In this document: positions 1 through 11,111 of the stretch, piece after piece
Position numbering within the stretch: position 1 is the stretch's first letter
Layout: every line of letters begins with the position of its first letter
Source of the DNA: Drosophila miranda
Taxonomy: Eukaryota; Arthropoda; Insecta; Diptera; Drosophilidae
Length of the DNA: 64,000 nt
Assembly (NCBI RefSeq): GCF_003369915.1
Contig: NC_046674.1
Coordinates: forward strand, 24,059,657-24,123,656
Reading direction: 5' to 3'
The notes under the pieces: model-generated
What the model saw: the letters and a program-made list of their open reading frames with translations, nothing else
What the model was told of the DNA's origin: nothing
The model's database searches: none
Position numbers and translations under genes: made by a program

Positions 1-45
1 ATAGAAACAAACTTTCAATCCAAATAAGAAATTGGAGTTTCAACA

Positions 46-249
46 ATGCCGAATCCGATTCAAAAATTGTTCCAATTGATCTATAAGATCTTTCGCTATC
101 TGTGGCTAGCATCCGTACTGATGATACCGTATATGGCCCTGAAATTGAAGACGTGCGAGGCCAGCACACTGGACAGCTACATAATGCTTGGATGCCTAGC
201 ACTGGGCGTCATCCAGTTGATAGAGACCCAACGCTTCCGACGATATTAG
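46..249 (+). CDS. Small two-helix membrane protein, 67 aa, unrecognised
   Basis: A 68-codon frame opens with a good Drosophila start context (CAACAATG) and ends in TAG. The product has a basic, aromatic N-terminus and two hydrophobic stretches, about residues 18-34 and 42-58, ending with Arg-Arg-Tyr. That predicts a small two-pass or hairpin membrane protein with no signal-peptide cleavage motif. I do not recognise the family. A strong 5' splice site (GTAAGT at 267) lies 18 bp after the stop, and a matching acceptor ends at 564, so the 3' UTR is probably spliced. The overlapping frame from 102 is open but of non-protein-like composition. The window begins 45 bp upstream, so the promoter is not visible. 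Confidence 0.6.
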   Translation: MPNPIQKLFQLIYKIFRYLWLASVLMIPYMALKLKTCEASTLDSYIMLGCLALGVIQLIETQRFRRY

Positions 250-564
250 GATGTGGGAGCTGGAGGGTAAGTTTAAGGGGCAGGGCAGGGCCTCGGTGCG
301 AAGATGTGAAACCCGTTTTTAAGACGATGCGACCAACTACTAGTCGAGGTCCATTATATGTTAAACACTTTAAAAAAATTTTGGCAAACCAGAAAAAAAA
401 AAGTCAATTAACGACTGGCCCTAAGGACGGGCTTGCTTGATTGATGGGTACTACATTTTCAGATTATTTTTGCTTGCTTTTACTTGTTTCTTGTTTGTGT
501 TGTTGTTGTTGTTTTGCTTGGTATTATAATTAATTCGTGTATCTTTTATTATTACCCTTCATAG

Positions 565-770
565 CCGGCCAGATTGTTGGCGAGACTGGTGCCCGCCAAT
601 CCGACCAGACATAGCGTCAAGCTGCACACGATCCGCTGCCACATTTTTGCACTACTCGAACTACCAACTGGCCTCCGATAATGTCTATATCTATGTGTAT
701 ATGTTTATATGCGCCACGATCTTTTGTTTAATCGTCTGGCCAATTATGTATTAAAATATGCAGTTGCATG
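565..770 (+). other. Probable 3' UTR exon of the 46-249 gene
   Basis: A pyrimidine-rich tract followed by CATAG at 560-564 is a convincing acceptor that pairs with the GTAAGT donor at 267, giving a 298 bp intron. Because the stop of the 46-249 frame precedes the donor, this exon would be non-coding for that frame. One of its frames nevertheless ends in a strongly hydrophobic stretch (about 686-751) before TAA. No perfect AATAAA is present. Confidence 0.4.
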
Positions 771-780
771 GACAAGCACA

Positions 781-3700
781 CGCTTTTATTTTCTTTAGTT
801 TTATTCACTTGTATTTGTATTGTTTTATTTGCAGTTTTGCACGCTGCACTTGATGCACGATTATGCAACGAATGCGAAGAGTACACACAAATTGTTTAGT
901 TACGATAACTAGTTAATCATTTCTTTGGCTGGAAATGGGCTTGTGTGGGCTAAGAGGCGCGATCCGTGCGTTCCATCTCCGATTCGGGCGAAGACTGACG
1001 GGCAGCTTGAAATGCGGCCGAGAAAGAAGACGATGCTGGCCAAAAAATATCGCCGAAAACCGAAGCCGAAAAATGGTTTCGGAGCCGCGCTTATTGTTTA
1101 GAAATGTGAGTGTCAAGGTCAGGGCTCTACCACGACCAGTTTCCGAGATCCAAACAGATCGGAGCTTCGAACGCGTCACGAGACAAGCTGCGGGAAGGCA
1201 GGCAACCCAACGCGACAACCCGACAACCCGACAACCCGATGGCTATTCCAAGACAAACGCGGCACGCGTCTTGTCTATATATATTTCCGATTAGAACTTA
1301 TGGGGGTTGGGGGATATTGATTCTTTTGGGTCTTTTAGGTGTATGCTAATTCCTTGGTTGCGAACTTTTTCTTTTCTTTAATTGCGTGCGATAATTTGTT
1401 TGTTTGATTGGTTTGTCGCAGATCAAAAATCGAAGATTGGAAACTTGTTTTCTATAATTTGATCACTTTGACTGACGCACAGCAACAATTTCTGTTCTTT
1501 CGGTTCTTTATTTGTGGATATTTTTTGCATCCGCATGTGGCGGTTCGTGAATCGATTCTGAAGCCGTTGCTTGTTTATATTCTGGTTTTTATAGAGGAAC
1601 TCGTATTGGCTTCCTAATGTCAAGCCGCTGATGGTGTGGATGGGGCAAGTATGGGTGTTCTATGAATTCCATTTGAAAGTTAAAGATGTGATGGGCAGAC
1701 ACTTGGGCACTGAACTTTCCAATTTAACAAGGTCGTACCATCGAAAAAAAGGCGGAAGCCCATGTCTGGTTACAGTTCATCCCATTATCCAAATGGAGTT
1801 CATTAAATCATCGAGAGCTTTTCAACGTCACGATCATGATCGTCTTAGGACAGAAGGCAGGTCACTCAACGCCATCAGCCATCAGACATCATCAATACAT
1901 CTTCAAATCAATGGTGCTGATCGCCGCTGGTGTCTTGACTTTGCTTTCGATTTCGCTTTTGTGTGTAATTATAACACTTGGCCATAGCTTGGGGCACTTC
2001 CGCACTTCGGTTCGTTCGAAGACCAACAGAGATCGGACCTGCACCCTGGGAGATCGTCGAGGGAGCAGATGATGAACAAATGAGCCGCCGTGCAGATCCA
2101 TTGCCAGATCCATATTTCCGGTGAAACTCGAAACTAGTTTATCCGATTTAATTTACATTTAAAATTTGTCCAGCTGCTTAAGCTTAATGACTATGCGACT
2201 GGCTTAATGCCAGTTCTTGATTTGTGTTCTAAATCATTTAAATTTATTTATTAGCCAAGAGCCAGACAGCTTCCAGAGCCAGCGGCACAGGGCATTCAAC
2301 TTTCCTTGCACGCGGCAAATTCAAAAATTCAATTAAAAATTCGCTATCTTGGCTCAGACATCGCGCTTTAGCTCTGTTTTTTGCGTATTGTCTATTGTGT
2401 ATTGTATATAAGGAAAGATCTACTATTTTGTATGTTATATTGTTTTGCTTTCAAGGCATATGGCTTTGAATGGCGAGAGAGATTTGCATCTGAAAAGCCT
2501 CAGTGGACAAAAGATGCGTGCGGCCTTAACCATGAACATGAAATCTCTATGGTATGTATGATATCGGTACACTGCCTTAGTTTTAATGGGGTGTTTATTG
2601 GCTTGGGATGGGATCTACTCGTATCGGACCATTTACTCTAATCAAAAACTATGCCAAATTGCATAAACAAAAGTTAAATTGCCCTGCCGCATGACAAATA
2701 ACTCGGGGATTGCCCATTGCCCCTTGTTTTGGGGGCAGGTCCAGGCGAAACTTTCAACCAATCTGAAATTCGTTTGGGCATAATTGTTTGGAATTTTGTT
2801 CGTTAATTTGTAAACCATTTTATTGTACATTACTTGTACAGATCGTCATTCCAAACAGGAGACAGCCATCAGGGCAGCAGGGGCCCAAGAGCGGTAAAAA
2901 TAACGAATAAATTTAACAAAACTTTGGGCCCTTTATATTTGCCAACATGCTAATGACATAATGTGCATACTTCAGAAGGGGTTCCACCGAGGACCAACTG
3001 ACTGAGTGACTGACTGGGAAACTGACTTCCTTCTGCCCGGGCCTTTGCGTGTCTATGGCATGGCAATACAAAAGGAAATTCTGGGGGAATATGCATAAAC
3101 AGATTGGTGGATAGAAGACTACAGGATATCCTGTTTTTACTTACGGTCTCCTTTTATTACAATGGACTCTACTTTTTTCTCTTCAATTCTTCCATGAGTC
3201 CTTTTTGTTTTATTAGATCCAGAAATGTTGAAAGAATGACTCAATGTGTCCACTAAGCAGGCTCAATATTTGGTTAGAGGGTATCCCTGTAGAGAAAGCA
3301 GTAACAATGCATTATGTAGACATAGCCAGATGTAAATATATGGCAGTCACTGTGTCAGGAAGTTGAAAAAAGACCGTTAAATGAAAATCGGCACGAAGCC
3401 CCTGTTCGGCTTCGGCTTCCCGTATAAATCAACTGGTTGCCCTGACTGTTGCCTATCCTATACCAATTTATACTACATATATATTTAGCTATATACATAC
3501 GAGTATATACATATGTACATATGTACAGAGACCTGCCGCGCACTTTTGACTTTTGCGTTGACATGACATTTGCCAGGCAATGAAAATATATTACACTATG
3601 CAACAAGTTGATGGTGCTACAGAAAATACGGAGAGATAGAGAGATCCCCAATACTTTTGCTCGGCTAACTTTAGACCTTTATTCATTTACAAAAAGTATG

Positions 3701-4652
3701 AAAATATTTCCTGTAACCGATTGTTCTTTGGGACAAAGATGATCGGAATGGAAGAAAAAGGTTATGAATATCCATTTCATTCCATACCCTGTGGAGCAGT
3801 GTAAATCAGAGGCAGGAGAAGCACAAATCTTCAAATGGTTTCCCCTGTAAAACGCTTAAAAGGACTACGACTACGACTACGAGTAGGACTTGAACTGCTC
3901 CTCGTTTCACAGGCCGCACGCCAGGCACAGGCTCTGGGAACGAACCCGTGGGGCCATGCGGGAGCTTGTTCCCTGGTTATTTGCATGGAAGCGTGCCCTG
4001 CCCTTTTGGACTCCCACGCCCACGCCCACGCCTACGCCCAGGAGTCACGTCAGGCCGCCCCTCCCTCCGGCTGTCTGACATTTAGCATATTTGCGTTTTG
4101 TGGCAGCAGAAGCAGGAGCAGAAGCAGAAACGGGAGCAGTAACAGGCACAGGAGCAGTTGCAGCCAGGAAAAAAAAAAAAGGGATGGATCCCCAGTATGG
4201 GAATCCAAATCCAATTCCGCATTACATGCTACCCGTGTGCCCCAACTTATTAAACGTTGTCGCTGTCCCATTTACCCAATGCGAGGGCTCCATCCCGTCT
4301 CCCCCGTCCGTCCGTCAGAGGTTGTGTGCCAGTTCCAGTCCAGGCACAAAACTCCGACTGCCAGTGGCCACGGACCGCACAATGGAAGACAATCCCAAGC
4401 AGAGAGCACGGCTTGCCCTGCTCGTTGTCGAGCGGCTGGAGCTGAACATCAAAAACCAGGTGAAAAGTAGGCCTAGCCTTTGAGTGTAGATCCTTCACTG
4501 CCCTGCCCCCCTGACCGACCGTTCTGGGAGCTCAGTTTTATTTCCGATCCCCCGTGCGACACAACACAAACCTAAAATTCTCGAGTGAAAATAATATTTT
4601 TTAATTTTTTCAAATTTTTCATTTTTGTTTTGTTTCTCAATTTGCGCCTAAA
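781..4652. other. Unassigned DNA between the first gene and the carboxypeptidase
   Basis: No multi-exon or conserved gene is visible here. Contents are a short octamer repeat (ACAACCCG units, about 1213-1239), a small hydrophobic frame at 1911-2072 listed separately, and low-complexity open frames around 935-1294 and 3835-4483. Those look like by-products of GC-rich repeats (CTACGA, CCCACG, GCAGAAGCAGG). A 33-codon frame at 4382-4483 has a good start context but no other support. The last 300 bp probably include the carboxypeptidase promoter and 5' UTR. Confidence 0.5.
1911..2072 (+). CDS. Candidate small single-pass membrane protein, 53 aa
   Basis: Starting at the ATG at 1911 the frame encodes a short N-terminus that is almost entirely a hydrophobic helix (residues 2-23, Leu/Ile/Ser rich), followed by a basic Arg/Lys/Thr tail ending at TGA 2070-2072. 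The same frame extends upstream to an ATG at 1836, adding 25 residues of unremarkable composition. The start context at 1911 is mediocre (T at -3). A type I or III single-pass microprotein is possible. No family is recognised, and an untranslated hydrophobic frame cannot be excluded. Confidence 0.22.
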   Translation: MVLIAAGVLTLLSISLLCVIITLGHSLGHFRTSVRSKTNRDRTCTLGDRRGSR

Positions 4653-6251
4653 ATGCTGGCCACTAAATCGAAACGCGTCGTGAAGCCGTCCAAGGGAAAG
4701 ACCGCTGTGCCGCCCCAGTGGGAGGCACCGATTGCCCCGCCCCGCCGCGTCATCATACCGCGTCCGGATGTGCTGCACAATTATCTGGATCACAAGCAGA
4801 TCTGTCAGTACATGGATTACCTGACCAATCGGTATCCGCACTTTGTGAGGACCTACACCCTGGGCCTGACGCACGAGCGACGCGAGGTTCGGGCCCTGGA
4901 GATCAACTGGATGAACTCGGCGAATGTGGAGCTGTCGCCGCAGCTGCGCCAGCACTCGCCGCCGCCGGTGGAGATGCTGCAGAACAGCAAGACCCCATAT
5001 CCAGTGGTCGTCAAGGGTGACCAGTGCCGCAACACGATCTTCATCGAGGCCGGGACCCATGCCCGCGAATGGATCGGCGTGACCACGGCCCTCAATTGCA
5101 TCTACCAGCTGACGGAGCGGCACACGCGCAACATCGAGGTGCTGCGCAAGCTGCGCTTCATCGTTGTGCCGCTAGTGAATCCCGATGGCTATGAGTACTC
5201 GCGCACCAAGGTTTGTGCAACGAAGGGTACTCCCATCCGCGCCCACTCAGTCTTAATCCTCGAATTGTTTCCATAGAATCCCAATTGGCGCAAGAACCGG
5301 CGACCCCACAAGTCCACCAAATTCGTGGGCACAGACTGCAATCGCAACTACGACATCTACTGGAACAGCGGCTCCAGCAAGGTGAACCGCAACACATACA
5401 AGGGCGAACGGCCCTTCTCCGAGCCGGAGACGCGGGCCATGCGCAACATGCTGGACCGCCTGGGGCCGAATCTGCTGTTCTTCCTCTCGCTCCACTCGTA
5501 CGGCCAGAGCATCATGTACCCCTGGGGCTACAGTCGGGACCAGCCGCTCTTCTGGCGTGAGCTGAACTCCCTGGCCAATTCGGGAAAGTGCGCCATCAAG
5601 TCCTACAACGGACGCGAATACCGCATCGGCAGCATAAGCTGTCTCACGAAGCGCACGATCGCCGGCTCCGTGGTCGACTATGTGTACGGGGTGCTGCGCG
5701 TGCCCATGGCTCTGGTCATGGAGCTGCCGTCGCGGGACCTCGGCTTCCAGCCACCCGTCGAGATGGTCAGCCAGATTGGCCACGAGAGCTGGTACGGCAT
5801 CCGGGAGATGTGCAAGCGAGCCTACGATCTGCGGCATCAGATCAAGCGCGAGACGGAGCCATCGCTGCCATCCCCAGCCAGGTACCAGGCAGGAGCCGGC
5901 GATGGTGCCGAAGGCGAGGCTGCTGCCATCGAGACCAAACCAGTACCGGTCAAGGAACCGGTCACTGCGGGCGGCGACAATGCCGAGAAGAAGACCACGC
6001 CCAAGAAGACCAAGAAGCGAGTGAAGCGATCGGTGCGTGCCCAGCACGAGGCCATCGTTAAGCTGCAGAAGAAAAAAACGGGCGGACCAGGCCTGCTTCG
6101 AGCCGGACTGTACCCCCGACAAATGCCCAAAGTAGCTTCCGCTCCTCCAGTACGTACTCGTGGCGGCCATGGCGATGGACCCATCCCACTGCTGACCAGC
6201 CGCAGCAAGCCCCCAGCCTCCTCCCGCATGCCTCTGGGCGTCTTCCTGTAG
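4653..6251 (+). CDS. M14 metallocarboxypeptidase without signal peptide, basic tail
   Basis: Two exons, 4653-5210 and 5277-6251, join in phase 0 to give 510 aa. The zinc-site motif HAREW (His and Glu ligands), the substrate-binding run DCNRNYDIYW (Asn/Arg), the third ligand in SLHSYG and the catalytic Glu in MELPSRDLG identify a zinc carboxypeptidase of the A/B subfamily. Unlike digestive paralogues it starts with a Lys/Arg/Pro-rich segment instead of a signal peptide and pro-domain, so it is probably intracellular. About 130 residues follow the catalytic domain and contain a strongly basic stretch (PKKTKKRVKRSVR). The residue aligned with the Tyr248 loop of bovine carboxypeptidase A appears to be Arg, so specificity or activity may be altered. 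Position next to smid suggests one of the carboxypeptidases near D. melanogaster CG8564, but that assignment is from memory. It converges on smid with 243 bp between stops. Confidence 0.88.
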
Positions 6252-6494
6252 ATTTTTGTTGTCTGATTGTTGTCCCCTGCGCTAGTTAAAAAATTAAATG
6301 TGTTGGCCAACGTCCACTGGGATGGATGGTTTCCCAGGTTATACCTTTGGATTGGGCTTTTAATTAGTTTTGTCTGAATAATCAATCGGTTGAATGGGAT
6401 GTGTGGGTCGTAACATATTAATATTGATTGGGTTTTGTGGGGGGTGGGGGTTTTTGTTTAACGACTAATGCAACAAATATATTCTTGTTGAGAT

Positions 6495-9400
6495 TTACTT
6501 AGCATCGAACGCTGGCAGCCGAGGTGCGGCATACTTCTGGCGCAGTTTTTCGTACACTTTGCGATCCTGCAAATGGAAAGTTCGAGAATTAGGCCGTGCG
6601 TGAGGTTTGATGCCGGGCGCCTGTCTTACCTGCTCACTGACTGAGGGACGTAGCTGCTGCAAGGCATCCTTGAAGTGCTGACGGCGCACACACAAGCCGT
6701 CCAGGTTGTCGTCGTCCTCAGCCAGGGCCTGGCGCAAGGCATACATGGAGGCCTGCTTGACCAGCCCAGCCAAATCGGCACCGGTATAGCCCTCGGTTTG
6801 TGCAGCCAAATCATCTAGATCCACATCGTCGGCCATAACAGGACGCGTTCCATTCTGTGCAGAGTCGGATTAGGTTTTATCGCTCAGCGAAATCGAACTG
6901 CTTAAATGCGCTCACCTTGGTGCTTGCCTTCAGAATCTCGGCGCGTTCATTCTGCTCGGGCAATCCCACATACAGTATGGTGTCCAAGCGACCAGGACGC
7001 AGAATAGCCGGATCGATAATGTCTGGTCTATTGGTCGCAGCCAGAATGTAGACTCCTTTGCGCTCCTCCACGCCATCCATTTCGGTGAGCAGCTGGTTGA
7101 CAATGCGCGTGCCCGAGTTGTTGCCATCGCCACCCTCGGATCGTTTGGGGCACAGCGAGTCAAACTCATCGAAAAAGATGACGCAGGGAGCCGAGTTACG
7201 AGCCCGTTGGAAGCAGGAGCGCACAGCACGCTCACTCTCGCCAACATACTGCAAGACAGGTAGGACAATTAGTAGGGAAAGGAACTATCTCCGGTTGGGG
7301 GACTCACCATGTTCATCATCTCTGGGCCCTTCACCGATATAAAGTTGATGCCGGCCTCGTTGGCTATGGCTTTGGCCAGCAGGGTCTTGCCACAACCAGG
7401 TGGACCGCATAGCAGCACGCCAGATGGTGCAGTCAAGCCAAGGCGCTCCAGTTTCTCCGGATACTTGACCGGAGCTAGGACCGCAAGCTTAAGCTCATCG
7501 CGTATGTCCTGCAGCGCCCCAATATCCTCCCAGGTGGTGTCTGGGACGGTGATAAATCCTTCGCGCTTGGCCGATGGCTGCATCACTTTAATGGCGGCCA
7601 TGAAGTCAACTAAAGTGAGACAGAAATTGGGATCGTAGAACTCTTCTGGCGGATTGTCCAGAAAGTTGGTCAGCTCGGCCAGTGTTGGCTCGTAGTAATC
7701 ATTAGCGGAAGCCTTCGTCTCGTCTGTCAGTGACTTCTCTTCATTCTCATCCACATCCATGGCAGCGTCCGACGGTTTGTCAGGCGTCTTTCCGTTGGTA
7801 GCTCCTTCGGCACCTTTCTCTGCATTGTCGCTATCGGATTTATTAAGATTCTCCCCGTCCGACTTGTCTTTATCGCTCTTGTCTCCGGATGACTCCTCCA
7901 CGTCTTTGGCGCCATCGGCCTTGGCCCCTTCTGCCTTTGCTTCGGCCTTGGCCCCTTCTGCCTTTGCTTCGGCCTTGACGCCTAAAACAGTCTCGTCATT
8001 GGGTTCATCATCGTCCAGCTCGACCGTAGTCATGTTCTTCTCGCTAGCCGCGTGCAGCTCACGGAACTTCTTCATCGACCGGCGCTTGACGGCAACGGCG
8101 GCGGAACGGCAGACCAGTGCCATCAAATCGGCGCCCACATAGCCGGGCGTCAGCTCGGCAATCTTGTCGTAGTTGAGCTTCGGGTCGACGGACAGACCCT
8201 CGCATTGTATGCGCAAGATCTCCCGTCGCTCCTTGCGCGATGGTATGTGTATGGCGATTTCATGATCAAGGCGGCCAATGCGACGCAGGCCGGGGTCGAT
8301 GACATCGGGACGCGTGGTGGCCGCAATAACGACCACAGATTGGCCGAATTCTGTGGCCTTCAAGTTATCCAGGCTGCTAATCAGCTGTGAGACAACGCGA
8401 CGCTCCATGTCCTTGGCGGCCCACTGGCGATTGCCACCGATGGCATCAATCTCATCGATGAAGAGCACACAGGGCGAACAATCCATGGCATGCTCAAAAA
8501 CGTCGCGTATGCGCTGCTCAGACTCCCCAGAGATGCCACCAATGAGCTCTGTGGCCGGCACTTCCAGCAGGGGCATTTTCAATTGCTGTTTATAAAAAGA
8601 TTTTATGAATAATCGAAATCTTAGGAGGCTGAGGCCAGCAAACCGCCACTCACCCCACTAATGGCACGAGCCAGAAAGGTTTTGCCACATCCCGGAGGAC
8701 CATGCAACAGCAAACCCCTTGAGGGCAGCAGCCCCAATTGGAAATAAAATTCCGGCGACTTGATGTGTATGAGCATCTCGCAAAGCTCCTTCAGTGTGCT
8801 ATCCATGCCGCCAATGTCGCGGAAACTTTCAGTTATGTGCTGCAAATCCAGATCCTTTCTGTTATTGCGCGAGCGTCCCGAATGTCGGTCCGATGGGGAC
8901 TGATTTTGCTGTCGCAGTTGCTTGTAGAGCATCGGCGGATTACGCTGATCTTTGCGTGAGCGGACATCAGAGTGGTTCTTGCCAGTGCCACCTGAACGTG
9001 AATGGACTGAAGGCAAAGTTTGTAACTAATATTTATGGAAAAGAACGCAGAATTACTCACATTTCTGTGCTGGGTCTTGGCCAGGCCCTTGAATGATATT
9101 CATATTTGACTTAGCTACTAATAAAAAAAAAAGGAACACGGTTAAATACCACCTATTCCTCGAGTCTATTGTGCTCGCTAAGCTCACCTTTTTTTGGCCC
9201 CGGGAGATTGGTTTCCGGCATATCTCCCATCAGGCGTTTTAGTGAATTGCTGTTGATTACTGGCGGTGGCGGGGCCTGGGGCGCTTCGCCGTTTGCGGTA
9301 GAGGAGGGCGAATTATCCTCGATTTCATCGCCACTGGATATGTCAATGGGCTCAGGGATCGACTTGGGGGCCTCTGGCTTCTTCTGCTGACTGTACAGGC

Positions 9401-9942
9401 TGTTCATCATGTTGTTCATCAAACTGTTAATAGGGGGCTCGGACTCCTCGCTTGGGCACTCCTCCTCCGAGCTGCTAGCCTTGTCCAAATTATAGCTGTC
9501 TGAGATAATGGTAAATGCTGGAAACAAAACAGTAAGAAAACAAACATATGGGCCATTAATTGCGACTGCACATGCGAAGCTTCAAAAGCTGCCAGAGCGT
9601 GTACCTTGATGCACAAGCTGTCTAAATGGTCCGAACTTGCGACGCGAATACTCTGGATATTTGCTCATCAACTCCTTGGTCATCAATTTTACATCCAGAT
9701 AGGTCTCGCCAATGTGCTCCTCGAGATACTGCAGTAGAAAACAGAAAAAATTAGCAACTCCAATCTGCGACCTAACCTTGTTTCGTCCTCATTTTCGCAT
9801 TTCTTATTTCGCAGCTGCATCTGGCGCCGTTTTGCCGGGTAGCAGCTATCGGGGAAAATGAGATTCAAGTGCTTGCGACCCTCACCTTTTTCACTCGAAT
9901 CGTAATCAGATGGTCGTGAAGCAGTGGCTTGGATTTCTTCAT
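6495..9942 (-). CDS. smid: Nuclear VCP-like AAA ATPase (smallminded/NVL)
   Basis: Nine exons read on the minus strand: 9886-9942, 9605-9728, 9188-9517, 9061-9114, 8654-9006, 7308-8585, 6916-7248, 6630-6854 and 6495-6566, giving 941 aa. The first 60 residues match the NVL nucleolar N-terminal domain. An acidic Ser/Pro region follows, then two AAA modules. D1 has Walker A GPPGCGKT at 291-298 and DE at 350-351; D2 has Walker A at 700-707 and DE at 759-760. Each has an arginine-finger region of the RPD..DP..R..GRLD type. A long Lys/Glu/Ala-rich insert with AKAEG repeats separates the modules. NVL-type ATPases act in nucleolar 60S ribosome maturation (family knowledge). The fourth exon has a tandem TAGTAG acceptor. 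The length agrees with known family members. Confidence 0.95.
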
Positions 9943-10025
9943 ATTCTGAAATCTAACATCCAAAATAAATGAAAAATTCCACACGAGAACAAATTTATTA
10001 CCGCAAAAGCAAACGACGCCGTCGA

Positions 10026-10800
10026 AATCGGTGTGACCACGCGTTTATCGAACAAATTTACTGTCCGACCCTCAGAAATATACCGAAATATACCATCTCA
10101 TTTTAAAAATATACCGTCAGTATACTGACAAATCCAAGTTCTAATATATATATTCATCTTTTTGGTGTTCCGTCGAATATTACTAGCTAGATAGAACCCT
10201 CAGCTCTGCCCACATAGTTTTAGCGCATTGATAAATAAATTTTCTATAAGATCAATTACTTTTAAGTACTCTCACTTATTTTATTTTGACTAAAACAAGG
10301 TATAAACAAAAAAGTTCAACAACCATTTCTATAAAATTAATGTTGTGCATGGTAACTACACGATAACGACACGTTTGCTACAGGTCAAATACATTTTTAC
10401 GTAATTACCAGAAGCGACACTTCAAGGGGAAATGTGTACTTCCCCTAAATACAAATTTTTGGCCGCTTTTTTTCAGATAAGCCCCCAGTGTGAAAAACCT
10501 CCGTTATACACTTTTTGCCGAGATTTTTAGAAAAATTGAGATTTTGATGGCCTGAGTCGCTACTGGACTGGATAGTATAAATAAAATAAATATAAAAAGT
10601 AAAGGAAATATATACCGTCTAACCCTCAGACATAGAGAGAAATATACCGCTCTGTTTTCAAAATATACCGTAAATATACCGATGAAAAAACGAACTTAGT
10701 CCACAAAAGCCCCCCTAGTGTTCTGTTCATAGTCGGAAATAATAATCCTCAGTTTCGATAAGCCGAAGTTTAATATTATTAGCTAGCTTGGAAAGACAGC
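10026..10800 (+). repeat. Interspersed repeat cluster with motif-1 and TATACC arrays
   Basis: Two arrays (10066-10130 and 10610-10690) contain repeated AAATATACCG-like words after CCCTCAGA. The first is followed by a body reading ..CTCTGCCCACATA.. and GACTAAAACAAGG (10190-10315). A second body (10365-10560) contains TACATTTTTACGTAATTA and AGTGTGAAAAACCTCCGTTAT. All these blocks recur at 19112-20600, some inverted, so this is a dispersed repeat and not unique promoter DNA. On the opposite strand the array words read CGGTATATTT, resembling the Drosophila core-promoter motif 6 (KTYRGTATWTTT). The first array begins about 120 bp upstream of the smid ATG. The element family is not identified; DINE-1/SGM-like Helitron relatives are one candidate. 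Confidence 0.7.
10030..10040 (-). promoter_or_regulatory. Core-promoter motif 1 near the smid start
   Basis: The minus strand reads TGGTCACACCG, a near match to Drosophila core-promoter motif 1 (YGGTCACACTR), about 90 bp upstream of the smid ATG. A TTATCGA half-DRE follows at about 10045. This fits a housekeeping smid promoter. The matching site in the repeat copy at 19117-19127 suggests the motif travels with the repeat. Confidence 0.5.
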
Positions 10801-11111
10801 CCTAAAAACATTATCGACTGGATAGTCGCTAGAGCTGCGCGCCAAAGTGGGGTATATTTCGTCGTTTACCCTCACTGGTCGAACAGCTGGTGCTGCCCCT
10901 TGCCCCTTTACCATTGTCGAAAACAACGAAAACCCGAAGTAGGCGCTGGAATTTATAAGTTGCAAAATTAAATGTGCTTTACATCAAGAAATGCTGTAAG
11001 CAGAAGAAAAAAAAACTCGTGCTATGTACTGCAGCCAGCCGTCGAAACAAGTGCGTGCCGTCGTTTAAAATGATGCACTAAACGATGATCTAAGAACAAA
11101 ATCTAAAAGCA

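Noticed and set aside
935-1294. Overlapping plus and minus frames of about 100-119 codons
   Set aside because: Both strands are open over GC-rich DNA with an octamer repeat; no domain or splice context.
3835-4483. 211- and 130-codon plus-strand frames upstream of the carboxypeptidase
   Set aside because: Composition comes from simple repeats (CTACGA, CCCACG, AGCAGG) and both frames overlap; no conserved domain.
5253-6385. Large minus-strand frames over the carboxypeptidase
   Set aside because: GC-rich antisense frames; catalytic motifs are on the plus strand.
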